From NCBI GenBank assembly GCA_947069175.1, contig CAMTDV010000017.1:45703137-45767136 (forward strand): a stretch of DNA of 64,000 nucleotides, read 5' to 3'. Each line of letters begins with the position of its first letter. Positions within the stretch are counted from its first letter, which is position 1. Below are positions 45,768 to 58,421 of this stretch, one piece after another. Source of the DNA: Scalesia atractyloides (Eukaryota; Streptophyta; Magnoliopsida; Asterales; Asteraceae). The position numbers and the translations under genes are program-made. The notes under the pieces were generated by a model. It had not been told where the DNA came from. It saw nothing but the letters and a program-made list of their open reading frames with translations, and made no database searches.

Positions 45768-46920
45768 TGTTTTTTAGAGTAAATTGCACAAAACGTCCTT
45801 TATGTTTTCTCAAACTTGCAGGTTCCAGCCTTAATGTTTAAAAATTGCCAAAAACAACCTTTACGTTTATTTTTGTTGCCGGTTCAGTCCTTTATTACTA
45901 ACCAAGTTAATTATCTCAGTTTATTTCCCTCACATGCCTAACATGTGAGGGTATATTCGTCATTTTGTTTCCTCTTCTTATAAAACCCTCAAAAAACACA
46001 ACATCATCAAAACTAAAAACCCGTTGTTCACCGACCTGTACACAACATCCTTCGATGCCTTATCCCGTAATCTCCGACTACAATGTATAGAACCCATATT
46101 TGAACCAACAGCCAAGCGGACCGACCACCATCTTCAACCCAGACAAACCCATCACCATCTGAACCACCAACCAACATGCCACCATCAGAACCCTAGTTGT
46201 CGTCGTCATCAAAACAAGCGGCTAGAGGCCACCACCTCCACCTCCGACACCACCTCCTCTGCCACCACCTCCACCTCCGACAAAACCCCCAAATAACTCC
46301 CGCCACCATAATCTTCAACTGCCACCACCACCACCGCCACCTGATACATCACCACCGTAGAGAGAGAGAGATCGTAGAGAGAGAGAGAGAGAGAGATCGG
46401 TGAGAGAGAGAGACCGTAGAGAGAGAGAGAGGGAGCGGCAGGAGACGACGGCGGTGGTGGGTTTTGATGGCGGTGGTGCTATGGCGGAGGTGGTGCGGTG
46501 GTGGGTTTGCGGTGGTGCTTGGCTTCGCGGCAGGAGACAGGGGGCGGTGGTGCTTGACGGTGGTTGTTGGTTGTGGTGGTGGCAGGTGGACAGTGGTAGA
46601 TGAGGTGGTGGCGGTGTGTGGTGGTGGTGGTAGATGAAGGCAGAGAGAGATGAATGGTCTGTGTGTGTTTGTGTGTGAGTAGAGAAGAGAAGAGTTTTTG
46701 TAGAAAAAAAAAAACAAACCTAAAATGACAAATATACCCTCACATGTTAGGCATGTGAGAGAATTAAACTAGGATAATTAACTTGGTTAGTCAGAAAGGA
46801 CTGAACCGACAACAAAAATAAACGTAAAGGTTGTTTTTGGCAAGTTTTAAACATTAAGACTGGAACCTGCAAGTTTGAGGAAACATAAAGGATGTTTTGT
46901 GCAATTTACTCTTTTTTTTA
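45768..46920. mobile_element. Mutator-like non-autonomous element with ~190 bp terminal inverted repeats
   Basis: The element is 45777-46911. It starts GAGTAAATTGCACAAAACGT and the right end mirrors it for about 190 bp, including CTCACATGCCTAACATGTGA against its complement. Flanks TGTTTTTTA (45768-45776) and TTTTTTTTA (46912-46920) match at 8 of 9 bases, fitting the 9 bp duplication of Mutator-like elements. The interior is simple sequence: CCACCA-type repeats, a (GAGAGA)n tract at 46360-46440 and GGTGGT repeats. No transposase. Confidence 0.82.
46355..46440. repeat. GA microsatellite
   Basis: Interrupted (GA)n with CGTAGAGAGAGAG units. It produces Arg/Glu- and Ser/Leu-repeat open frames on both strands that are not genes. 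Confidence 0.9.
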
Positions 46921-47591
46921 AGTATTATATGTTTTATTAAAGCTAAATACATAGGACTGGCATTCGACGAGTATGTCTATATGGTCCTTAATTCCTTATT
47001 TATTACAAAGCTATGAATAATTTGTGTTCTTTTGAATTTTTTTTAAAAGTTACAAGTTAAAAAACACTTTTAGAGTTAAATAAGCAAATCCCAAACACCC
47101 TCTAAGATAATAAAGTTCTTAGCTTATTGAAACAATGACTTATTGCTTTTTTAAAAAGCAGATAAGTCTAATTTGGGAGTGTTTGGCTTAGCTTTTCAAA
47201 CTCACTATTGACTTTTTAGAAAAAGTTAGTATAGAGTGACTTTTTGAAATAACTTTTTGTTTAAGGTAGAAAAATCATTTTGAAAAGCTAGGAAGCCTTT
47301 GCTTTTTGAAACTCTTTTTAACTTTTCATGAAATATTGTATTTTCCCACCTTCATCCAAACACTTTTTTAAACACAACTTATTGACTTTTCCCACCTTAT
47401 AAGCCCATCCAAACACTTTTTCTAAAAACTCCTTTTGAATAAGTCATAAGTCATTTTGCCAAGAAGTCCTTTTTAAATTAAATAAGCAAATCCGAAACAC
47501 CCCCTTAATAGTCGGTAAGTTGCCAACATCATCACTAATTGTACACGTGTTGAGAGTGTTTATCATTTTGAGATAAGCTACGTTAAACATA
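46921..47591. repeat. Intergenic with MITE remnants
   Basis: 47175-47504 has ends GGGAGTGTTTGGCTTAGC and, on the other strand, GGGGGTGTTTCGGATTTGC, resembling Tourist or hAT MITE ends. TTA follows the right end but TTT precedes the left. A third fragment, AGTTAAATAAGCAAATCC at about 47075, repeats the right end in direct orientation. No gene. Confidence 0.45.
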
Positions 47592-48654
47592 GGGTTTGTT
47601 ACATATATTCTCCTATTTACAACCATAATTACAAATTTACTCATGCCAAAAAATAAATTACATATTTTCCTTTCTTTTTATAACAAAATATCATAAATAC
47701 CCTTTAAACATTAAAAAAAAACTACGATGTTTCATTCATCAATACCTCCCGCCCAGGACCACTCATCTCCATCACAAAAAAACTGCCGGCTCACACCGGT
47801 GTCGCATCACCGGTGACGCACCACCGGACGGAGATATGTCACCAGAGATGCACCACCGGACGCAGACCTATCACCGGAGATGCACCACTTGACGCAGACG
47901 TATCACCGGAGAAGAACCATGCCGGCGATGCACGAACGCCCACTAGCGACGTTTTATTCCGTTAAAAACGATTCAGAATTGAATCTAAACCAAGAGTGTT
48001 TTTTAATTGAATTTAACCCAGGTATGTTTCATTCTGTAAAAAACAATTCAGAACCCTATTGTTTAACAAGTAAATTGGGCATATGCACTAATTAAATTGA
48101 TATACCATCCACATGCACATGAGCTCTAATCCCAAACCAATTAATTCTTTCATTCCATTCGATGCATTAACGAAGCGACTTTTGTTTTCTGTTTGCTGAC
48201 AAAGCTATTATTTTTATTCCATGGCCAAACTCCTTTCATCATGAGTGGTGATATACTACAACAGAACTATCTATCAAAGATTCAAAACTATAATTTAGTT
48301 ATACGAGTAAAGTTAACTGTAATCATTTTCTCAATTTAGTTCAATAATTAATTGAATGTGATAATCATTATTTTGCTATTTAACAGGTTTAAAAAACAAA
48401 AAAAGGCTTAAAAACGAGGAAACAAGAAAAAACACACAATAAAATGGTTTAAAAATCATTACTTCAATTGGGTAAATATGTAATTTCTATGGTTTAGTAA
48501 AAAAGGGCAAAATAGTGATTCTATAATCTATTTTGTTAATGAAATGAGTATATTTGTTATTTTTAACTTTTAGAAAAGGAAAATATATAATTTAATTTTT
48601 GGTTAGGTAAATATGTAATTTATTAAGTTTGTAGAGGGATATATGTAACTACCC
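47592..48654. mobile_element. Long-TIR element (Mutator-like or foldback), about 1.06 kb
   Basis: The left arm from GGGTTTGTTACATATATTC and the right arm, read on the other strand, GGGTAGTTACATATATCC stay alignable for about 110 bp (both reach AAATTACATATTT and TTTTCCTTT). No convincing target duplication. The interior has a GC-rich repeat block at 47790-47930 that could be captured gene sequence. Confidence 0.65.
47795..47935. repeat. Short tandem units of ACCGGAGATGCACCAC type
   Basis: About four ~31 bp units (CACCGGAGATGCACCACYGG, then ACGCAGACSTAT) sit inside the long-TIR element. GC-rich relative to its surroundings. Confidence 0.8.
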
Positions 48655-49980
48655 ATAAAAAATATTTATAATTTGAACCGGGTTTGAACCTTAAGATATA
48701 TGAATGAACACCAAGAAGATAAGTATATAGTGTATTTACAATCGCAATGGATCAAGGTTATAGATATATAGTGAATAAATTTATAAAGTGTTAAATACTA
48801 CATCCCCATCACTAAGTGATACACCCCTTGCAGCGGTGTATCACAGAACATCACTCATCACTTGCACCCATGACATGCCTAACCTAACCACCCTTAGGCT
48901 AGTTGTTATCGGTTAACTAAGGCTTCGTTAACGGTGCCACGTAAGCTGTTAACAGCCGCTGCACCACACCGATCTATTAATCGTGAGGGTTAATGGAGGT
49001 TTTGTTAATGAGAAGAAAATGTAGTGATGGTATGGTCTACGACATACCCTAATCTAAACTAATTACATGCCTTGCTTTATTTATTATTTTTTGTTTTATT
49101 GGTATTGAGTGTTTAGTTAATGCACAACGCATTGTTAACGGGTATTTAGTTAATGGTCAAATTCTAATGTGGTTATGACGTGACAATAATATAGCAATTG
49201 ATTTAGTTAACCCACAACACATAGTTTTATAAGTAGGTTTTTAGCATTTCTCATTCACAGACCCTTATTTGTTATTTGCGAATAGAAAATTAGCATAGAT
49301 CTTTGGCGAGGTATTAAAAAGAGTAAAATGCAGATTTCGTATTAATGTTATTGATTGGACAGTACATGTTTGTACTAAAAAACAAAATAAAATTATCATA
49401 CAAATTAATTATATAATATTATGTCATGAACAACCCATGTTTGTACTAAAAAATCAAAATAATATTATAATAGAAATTAACAATGTAATATTAGAATGAT
49501 TCAAGGTGAATAAATGACTTTATTGAATTCGATAAATTTACTCCTAGTTATACGTTAATACTGTAAAGATCAGTATTTTTGTAACTCTTTTCGTTTTATT
49601 GTAATTCATATCTTAAATTTCAATCCTTGTAATTCTGAGACTTTGAAAATAATGGAAATCGTATTTTATATCATACTTGTTTAATCATGCATGCACAATA
49701 CGTAAATATTTACGAAATACACGTTTTATATAAAACCCGAGCCATACATTGAGTTTATATTATTTCAAAAAATTAATCAAACGTGTTATCATCATTCATA
49801 CTCTTACATACACTTAAATACCAAATAACATGCTTAATTATGAGTTTTAGAATAAATAATGGACTTATCAAACTCTAGGGGTCAAACTGCAAATTATGGA
49901 AAGTATGGTAAATTCTGCAGGTGCCGCACGACCATGCATCTGATGCGCATAACCATGCGTTCCATGATCCGCACGACCGT
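48655..49980. other. AT-rich intergenic, no gene seen
   Basis: No supported ORF. A ~57 bp direct repeat occurs at 49365-49421 and 49437-49492 (both with CATGTTTGTACTAAAAAA). Just before the gypsy LTR end, CCGCACGACC occurs twice (about 49924 and 49970). Confidence 0.55.
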
Positions 49981-50788
49981 TGTCACACCCTAATTTCTCG
50001 GTGGGCCCGGACTTAGGGTTTATGTGTGACGATTGATAACAATATCACATATCACAACAGAATAATAAATAAAATTAAAGTAAATAACGTAAATATAGCA
50101 CATAAAAGTTATACAAGTTGTTCGTAGAAAAAATATCCACAAGCAAGATGGAAATAAAAAACTACTTGAGACTATTTTGGGTCTTTTATTGTGGAGTTGC
50201 AAGTTCCGATTTTCGAAGACCAAGCATGCTCTAGCCTATTCCATATTTTCTTTTAACCTGCGCTTAGTCTTTTGAAAATACATCAGTTTTCACTGGTAAG
50301 TACTAATAACCAACTCTTTTGAAAATCTTTTCAAACTTTTTTTAATACCATATGGTATTTCATTTTTAAATAACTTGGGACAAACTATATCTCTTGTTAC
50401 CAGTTTTATATGCTTGTCAATACAGTCGGGGACCGGAAGTCAAATGTCGGTACATACTAATAGACACACCACACTTATTATGTATGTATATATACCATTT
50501 TGCGTCTATCAGGTGTATGCCTACACCCCGCGCTTTAAGTCGTGGCCGTTTGAAATTAAATTATTCGGGACGCCTGGACACAATCGTATTAACCCCCAAG
50601 TATTTAAGTTATCAAGCAATACATATTAAAATGGGTTATTTGCATATCTAAGACATCGTTCGCCCTTTTGCAATACCCGACCAAGTGGCTAGTGCCATAT
50701 CCCAAACCTTGATATAATAAAATAGACTAAGAGTATTTACTTGTGCTAGTCTTTTATAATAGCAATATATATAACAAACCGTATTCAA
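49981..50788 (-). repeat. Truncated 3' LTR of Gypsy-3
   Basis: Ends TTAGGGTGTGACA on the minus strand at 49981. The pol stop codon (50795-50797) is followed directly by mid-LTR sequence, without the polypurine tract or the LTR start. Confidence 0.7.
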
Positions 50789-50794
50789 AACAAT

Positions 50795-52222
50795 TCAGAT
50801 TAGGCAATTTGATTCAAATATACATGGGTATTTTTGTCTCATATTTGATTCAACCTCCCATGTGATTTTAGGGTCACGACAGGAATCCCATTTAACTTTC
50901 ACGATGGGGCCCATTTTCTTTCGAAGCTTTTTGACCCGTCGATCCTCGATCGATAAAGGTTTTTCAGTAAATCTCAGGTTTTCATCCATTTGCACATCAT
51001 GGTGCGACATAGCTAGCGACTCATCGGATAGTCATTTCTTCAGATTTGAAATGTGGAATACAACGTGTATTCCACTTAGTTCTTTAGGTAGTTTAAGCTT
51101 ACTAGCCACGTAACTGACACATTCAATTATTTCGAATGGTCCAATAAATCTTGGGCTCAACTTGCCCTTCTTTCCAAATCTCATTACACCTTTCCAAGGT
51201 GATACCTTTAATAAGACTTTTATCTCCGATTTGGAATTTAACAGGTTTCCCCCTCTTATCTGCATAACTTTTCTGCCTATGACGGGCAGCTTTGAGCCCG
51301 TCACGGCTTTGTATAATCTTAACCGTAGTCTCAAGGACTATCTCAGGCCCAGAGAGTTGGCTTTCTCCAACCTCAGCCCAACAAACGGGCGTTCTACATT
51401 TTCTCCTGTATAAGCCTCAAAGGGGACGACCTTTATACTTGTATGATGACTGTTATTATAGGAGAATCCAATTAGTGTAGGTGGTTATCCAACTACCACC
51501 TAAATTAATGACACATACTCTTAACATGTCCTCTAAAGTTTGAATGGTACGCTCACTTTGACCATCTGTTTGTGGATGGTAAGCCGAACTGACATTTAGG
51601 CGCGTGCCTGAAGCTCGTTGGAAACTTTTCCAAAAATGTGATGTGTATCTAGCATCTCTATTGGTTACTATGGACACTGGAACTCCGTGAATGGATACAA
51701 TATTGTCCACATATAATTTGGCCAATTTATCCCAACTAAAAGTTTCCTTAATTGGCAGAAAATGGGCTGACTTAGTCAGTCTGTTGACTATAACCCATAT
51801 CGTGTCATTGCCACGTTTTGTCTTTGTTAACTTGGTAACCAATCCATTGTTACCAGTTCCCATTTCCATGTGGACTTCTTCATGCCCATCCACTAATAAT
51901 TTCTCTTCAAATCCTAGTACATTTTATCTCATCCAGGATGTACCGAATAATTTGAGTTATGTGATTCCTCGAGAATCAGATTTCCGAGTCTTCCAAAAGT
52001 GGGAACCTGAATTCTGTTATTAAATCTCAAAATTTCATCACTTCTAGGTGTTAACTGTTCAATAGTTCTACCTAATCTTTCATCAGGAGCATTTGCTTCT
52101 AATAAGGCTTGTTTTTGAGCATCTAACAGTTTCTCATTTAAACTGGTTCGCAGCTTGATCCTCTTAGCATAAACCCCTATTGGTTTTATTCTTTCTTTAC
52201 AGCTTAAGGCGTCAGCAACAAC
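50795..52222 (-). pseudogene. Gypsy-3 pol fragment (RNase H end, integrase, C-terminal domain)
   Basis: NVVADALSCKERIKP near 52200 is the usual RNase H/integrase linker. The integrase core at 51893-51456 has AYHPQTDGQSERTIQTLEDM. The first catalytic Asp is Asn (VNRLTKSAHF where VDRLTKSAHF is usual), and the second is also Asn (TNRDARYTS where SDRD is usual); the Glu is kept. LLKVSPWKGVMRFGKKGKLS near 51200 and a chromodomain-like end at 51010-50795 follow. At least four frame breaks. Asp-to-Asn changes fit G-to-A decay of methylated cytosines. Confidence 0.87.
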
Positions 52223-52227
52223 ATTAC

Positions 52228-54027
52228 TGTCACACCCCCAAATTTCCAGTTGCAGAGTTTTACCGCGAGGCGTGTGACGTACCAAGATCTAGCCACCAAT
52301 CATGTCGAACTAATAGTAAGATAATATAAACAAGTTATCATGTCCAACATGAATAGTGAATTTTAAATTAAACATTTAATCAAAATATGTGTTCAGCGGA
52401 AGCAAAGGTAAGTATCTCAAATAATTGAAATAAAAATGTTTTAAAGTGTAAAGTTTATTGTTTGCAATCAAGTAACACGCCCCATGACACTTCAAGCTCC
52501 CCAGACTGCAAGTTCGCATGCAAGATATATCTAATGACCTGCAAGCATGCAGAAAAAATGTAACAACGATTAAGCCAGCGAGTTCTCAGTTTGTTTAACG
52601 AAAACAGGTTGGTGTTTAGTTTAAAGACATGTCATTAATAACTCGATACCGGAGTGACGTATGTTTGTTTGCCCTAATCAATGCCTATCAACATTGGCCA
52701 TGTGTTTAAGGTCCTTAGTTCACACCCGTCCTCCCCGGTACGGTGTGAGGTTGTCAAGCCTAATAGCGCTATCAACGAATACCCCGTTGCCTCCCAGGCA
52801 ACTAGCACGGTAGTAAGTAGGGACTTTCGAGATAGAGTTTAAGTTTATTAACCAACATCGAAATTAAACTATAACATTTATAATAAAAGTATTCCTCCAA
52901 GGAATAGTACTTTGTCCCCCCGGTACGCATGCCTGTGAAAGAGTAGCGAACTCACCTTTGAATGCTCGGATTAGGAATGGAAAGAAATACACGAGGTGGA
53001 ACAGGTCAATCACGTCCTAACATAATTACCGTTTAAGAGTTAGTGTGTGTGCTTACGCGGAAACACGAATCCTACACGTAGCACATTTTATCATACAATA
53101 CTAAATATCATGCATGCATCTATCACGACATTGCTTAGCGACAACACAAGTGTCACGAAAGATTTAAAATACTTTTCAATAAAAATTCAGCAATATAATG
53201 CATTTTCGGACAATTTTCGGAGTGTTATCTGGAATGGTTCGTGTATAGAAAAATTCCCAAAATATTGCAGGACGTGTCAATCGGAGGATTTGGATTTGTG
53301 TTAAAATTTTAGAGTCTAATTCCTTACAAAAAATTTATAAAAAATCATTTACTAAGCAGCAATCAGATTCATCCTTTCTGACTGCAGCTCACGATAAAAT
53401 TCATTTAAAAATTCTCGGTTATCCGATTGACGCAATTCTAGTTGGAAATTTTTGGAATCACCTGGAAGTACTTACATTAAAAATTTCAAATCATAACTTA
53501 ATTCCTACATTGAGTTATGACTCTCGTAATGTGCTGCAAATTCTGATGGAAAATGCAGCATGAACCTTTGACACGAAATAAATCATTTAAAATACCAAAC
53601 TATGTCGAAAAATGCAATTCTAGTTGGGTTTGAAAGGTATTTCGTGGAAGTTCATCATAGTCTCAAGAAGCATAAGTTTTTATTAACTTGTGACCTGGTT
53701 GCAGCCGATTAAAGTCGGCTGTAACTGCTGGGCAGATTCTGTTTCAGCTCTTAGTGACGCAAAACGAGTTTCTATTGGTTCCGTTCACATGTTTAGCGAA
53801 CAACAATGACACTTAAACATCACATACAGCAGGTCATCATCAAAACTCAGATTATCTAACACTAAAACATCAAGAACTACCAGGATTCAACCCATAATCG
53901 ATACCCTAGTGACTAACCGAATCCATAATCAATACCAACCATCAACATGTTTTCTAGCAATCCTATAATAGAAATAATCATCAAGAACGTCAAAGATCAC
54001 TAACAAATCAGAAAACCCAGCCAATAT
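52228..54027 (-). repeat. Minus-oriented LTR (solo or truncated) inserted in Gypsy-3
   Basis: On the minus strand the end is GGGGGTGTGACA, adjacent to ATTAC (52223-52227), a possible target duplication. Shared words with other gypsy LTR ends here (CTTCCGCTG, TACGTCAC) support the orientation. No pol or gag is seen in these 1.8 kb. The other end is cut or hidden by the Gypsy-2 insertion at 54028, and the matching Gypsy-3 half would lie beyond the window. Confidence 0.6.
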
Positions 54028-57000
54028 TGTAACACCTCATAAAAACCCGTCCTGCAAATTTCCGACACGTGTTCCGCTGATCATCGTTACCACAAGTTGG
54101 CCGAGAGGGACTAAAAGCATCGTTATGTTAAAATATGACCTCTGAACGATAGCTATTCAAAGTCAAGGGACCAAATGTGAAAATTTGTCAATTTATGGCT
54201 TCCACCTCTTTTGACACTAATCAACACCAGAGAAGCCTTGTGAACACTTGGCATGATCTTGATCACCATGCTCAAGTATAAATAGCAAGCTTTCCTTCCT
54301 CTTGAACTTGCTCATTCTCACATTCTTCTCTCTTCACTCTCTGGAAGTTCCTAATCCTTGGGAGCATTCTACTAAGTTCATTTTCATGCTAGGGACCCTG
54401 TGTAAGTGTTCTTAACCCCCCCTTTCAGTTTTGATAGGCTTAAAGCCAAAGTCAAAGCGTTTACGTAAAAATGCTTTGACTTTCGGCTAAGACCATTATG
54501 GTCTAGCCATTGTTCGCTACGAATGCGGCTACGTGATCGTAATTAGGTAGGTGTTAATCCCTTAAAAGGGCACCTCCTGATTACCACGTTTGCTTGGTCA
54601 ATTGACGGGTCAAAGTTATAATCAATAAAAAGTCAACGGGTCAGATTTTAAATAAATTCATATCTAGCAATGTAGGTGCTATAAAATCAGTTTTAACACT
54701 TTAATAACTTGGTAATAAGTATTAGAAACATGTATAAACATGTTTGACCCGTCAATCCTTGGTCTAAGGTCGGTTCACAACTGAAAGTCACAAAGTTTGA
54801 CTTTTACTTTGACTTTCGGTTCTGACCCGAATTAGCAACCTTAGTTAATGATTCTAAGTTGCATTGTAACCAAGTTAAGTTGTAGTGTAACCCTCTGGAA
54901 TTATATTACATGGTCACATAGTAATCCGAGTTTGTATGCAAGTATCTGTTAATTATGCCAAACTTTGCTAAAATGCCCTTCATGCTTAAAAATGAGGTTT
55001 TAAATACAAATGAGCATACATGTGACTTGTAAACTGATATGTTAACTTACTTAACTTATTTCAAGGTCAACATTCTGATCATAAACTGAAGTTCCGATTA
55101 AAAAGGCGTATTATACGTTTTAAAGTGACCAAATCGCGCTTTTGGCGTAAAAAGCGATTTAAACATAATCTTGACATCAAAACTCTTTACCTACTGATGT
55201 CATATCATATTTAGAATTGTTTGGGGATATTAATTCAGGTTGTAAACTGAGTTTGTACACAAGTTCGTGTATTAAGTCCTTAAATGACGACATTGCCCTT
55301 TCGACACCTAAAATGAGTTTTAATCATTTTTAATGAACAAAGTCTTTTATGTACTGATGTATTATATTACATAACATATTTCCATCATATAAACCTGATT
55401 ATAACATCAGTTTCACTCAAATACCATTTAAATCGTCATTTAGCGACTTAATTGCCGTTTCGATGTATAGTATGGTTTAAAACCATATTAGAGCATCAAG
55501 ACTTGATCCCTACTGAATTAAAAACTTATTTTGTATATATTTACAGTAGGTACACAATCTAAACTCAGATCCCAAATAATTCGTCAAGTGATGTGTGAAT
55601 GACCAAATTGCCCTTTCGAGGCATAGTTTGGTCTTAAACTATAACCCACACATATACTTGATGTCCTACTGATATAACATCATAAATTGATCATTTTTAC
55701 AGAATGTTTATGACCATGACATCAGTTTACTTGCAAGCTCCTTTTATAAGCCGTAAAATGACTAAAACGCCCTTTTAAGGTGTAACTTGATTTTAAAACC
55801 ATAACGAGCATACATGTTGATATCCTACTGATATTACAACATGTTTTAAATATAATGGCATATGAAACTTGTATACGGCTCATCCGGTTACCCGGTTTCG
55901 CTTATATGCATACGGTTAATCCTAACGTGACTAGTTTACGTAGTTTAACCGAAACGGGTTTAACCATATCATTTTTATATCAAAATCCAGAATGTAATAT
56001 GTTTACCCATATTAAACAAGTCTTAGTACTTGTCAGGCTTGAACTACATTCTATTCCGGTCATCGCTTAATCTAGCGTTTAGTACCGTAATTATCTTATT
56101 AAGCTAGCCGGTCTGAGTCTATGATGTAGATAGGACCCGTTAGCATTCTAGTTGGTTATTAATACCATCATTACAGACTAAAGCCTTCCGGTACATTGTT
56201 ATCTAAGCGTACTTTTTGGTTATCGGCTGAGTTATTAACACTATTGAAGAATTAGCTCAGGTAAATACTTTTAGCATATTTTCCCTATACGGGTTTGGGA
56301 TACGCTATATTAATACCGCTTGGTCGGGTATGGGATCATGTTATCGGATTATGATTTACTATGTTCTGTCTTGTTTGATAACTTAAACATTGAGGGTAAA
56401 CTCGATCATGCCTGGGATATCCTTGGCTCATTTAAGTTACTAATGGCCATGACCTTAAGCACGGGGTGTAGGCATACACCTGTCAGATGCTAATGCAAAT
56501 AAAATATTAAATCCCATTGGTGGATTATTAGTGGTGTGTCAGTTAATCAAGTTATTCGGTTTCTGCACCGGACCCCATATGTATTGACAAACATGTAAAA
56601 CTGTAAACAAGGTCATTTTGAACTATCCCAAGTTATTTATAAAATGTGCCAAGTGCACCTAAAACCATCTTCTCAAATATTTTCAAAACATGTCGGTTAT
56701 TAGTATTTACCAGTGAAAACTGACGTATTTTCAAAAGATTAAGTTACAGGTGATAACGCGAAATAGGCCGAGAGCTGCTTGGTAGTGACATAACAGGATT
56801 TTGCAAGTCCTTAGTTACCCAAGTCTGTTAAACAAATACTTTGTATATATTTATTGCGATCCGCCTATGGATCTTTCTTTACAAGCCTTGTAATTTTTAT
56901 TCGAACTTTGAACACTCGGTTTGAAGTAGTAATTTAAATCCAAGACTTCCGCTGTGCTGTGTTTGTTTGGTTATGATATTATCAACTACGTCACGATATT

Positions 57001-57046
57001 CCCCATCCGGGCCTACCGGGTTACACGTGGAAATAGGGGTGTGACA
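54028..57046 (+). repeat. 5' LTR of Gypsy-2, 3.0 kb
   Basis: TGTAACACCTCATAAAAACC … GGGGTGTGACA, followed by GG and the primer-binding site. Within it, blocks such as TACGTGATCGTAAT and CTGATTACCACG recur in related form in the two giant solo LTRs, which suggests a common ancestry of the LTR families. Confidence 0.85.
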
Positions 57047-57049
57047 GGT

Positions 57050-57062
57050 TGGTATCAGAGCC
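57050..57062 (+). other. Primer-binding site of Gypsy-2
   Basis: TGGTATCAGAGCC is an exact match to the plant initiator-tRNA-Met primer site, three bases after the LTR end. Confidence 0.92.
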
Positions 57063-57231
57063 AACATTCGAGTGAGTTAAACACCAGCCTTTTGTGCTTA
57101 GTCTTGAAAATACACAATAGCACCTTCCTTAGACTCTCGAGTCTAGGCATTGACCTAGGATTACTCATTTACATTGTTTTATTTATTATCATTATTTGCT
57201 TTCGTTTTAACTTGTTTTTGGAGCAGGAACC

Positions 57232-58421
57232 ATGCCACCCAAATTTAGACGAGGAGGCAAAGGAAGAGGTCCCATGAGGGGCGGACCTTCCATGACAGGA
57301 CCATCTTTCAGACCTTCCCTAACTGGAGCATCTAATATACATAATTACAACCCTTATGAAGGATCGAGAGATTCTTCTTCATCTCCATGGGAACCCTATC
57401 GACATTCCATATCTCATGAATACTCACCACCCCAATCCCACTCACACCGTTCCCATCATTCACACCATTCGCACCACTCCCACCATTCCCATTCACAATC
57501 ACACTACGAATTCTTAAACTTTAACCCTATTGACCACGTACAACCATCACCATAGAATCCTCCAGTCGATTCGCCTATGCATATGGAGGAAGATTCAGAT
57601 CCTGAGGAACCCCCAACAGGATCATATGGACACCCAATCGAGATGTCCAGTGGTTCCAACTCAATCGCGGGATCCCCTTATCGAGGTCCCAATGAGTTCC
57701 AACAAAGGTGGGATACCTACAACTTCTACAACACTCCTTCCTACCATAACACCCCTCCTTACCATGTTCCATTACCACATCCTCATATCGAGGATGAACC
57801 TATACAACCGGTAGAACAACCTCAACCACCACCCTAATCATCACAACCACGTTGGAGTGTGGTACACGCATGTCAGTGCGTGCTGGTAAAAGGTCGGGCT
57901 CGCTACCACCTTTGCCACCATCTTACCCTGTTATTCCTGAGGATCCACAAATGGGTGGACCCTCAAACACTTCACCTGTGGTGGTTCCAACCCCACAACC
58001 TGCTGCTGATCTGATGCCCCAACCGGCAGTTCAGCCATCATCATCGGGTTTAGGTAACCCGATTCCCACCTATCCAGATTTATCTAGATATGGTGCTGAT
58101 TTTACTGCTCCTGCATACGACCCGTATCTTGAAGCAGCTATGTACAACGCGCTTTATCCAACTCCCTATCCGGTCTATCCACCTCCTTACTCTTCTTATG
58201 CGGTTATCGGATATCCACCTTATGGATATCCACACCCGGCTATGCCTCAACCTCAACCACCACCTCAACCTCAACCCCAACCGCAGGTACCGCTCGAGGT
58301 TCTTAATGAGGCCTTAGATCAGGTCAAACAAATGCAACACCAAATTGAGAAATCAGAGAAGAAGGCAACCAAATTCTTCAAGAAGCTTTGTAAGGCGGTG
58401 AAAGGGAAAAAGGATGAATAG
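57232..58421 (+). pseudogene. Extra first ORF of Gypsy-2 (His/Pro-rich), broken
   Basis: ATG 57232 opens MPPKFRRGGKGRGPMRGGPS, a basic Gly/Arg-rich start. Then come a His-Ser tract (SHHSHHSHHSHHSHS, about residues 70-88), an acidic Pro-rich part, a Pro/Tyr-rich part (PYPVYPPPYSSYAV) and a lysine-rich C-terminal helix that looks like a short coiled coil (VKQMQHQIEKSEKKATKFF). In-frame TAG at 57553-57555 and TAA at 57835-57837, then a frame change near 57850. Without these it would be about 395 residues. Function unknown; the basic start and coiled coil would suit RNA binding or self-association, which is only inference. Confidence 0.65.

Larger units (their letters stand above)
49981..52227 (-). 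mobile_element. Decayed 3' part of a Ty3/gypsy element (Gypsy-3)
   Basis: Minus orientation: end of RNase H, integrase and C-terminal domain (52222 to 50795), then LTR sequence ending GGGTGTGACA at 49981. The LTR piece is only about 0.8 kb and aligns by eye to the last kilobase of the 54028-57046 LTR (shared GGGGTGTAGGCATACACCTG, GTATTTTCAAAAGA and TTACCAGTGAAAACTGA), so most of U3 has been lost. It is interrupted at 52228 by another LTR. Confidence 0.78.

Noticed and set aside
46024..46717. His/Pro- and Arg/Glu-rich open frames on both strands
   Set aside because: They are translations of CCA, GGT and GA simple repeats inside a Mutator-like element.
57575..57778. Minus-strand 67-codon frame
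   Set aside because: Antisense shadow of the extra first ORF of Gypsy-2.
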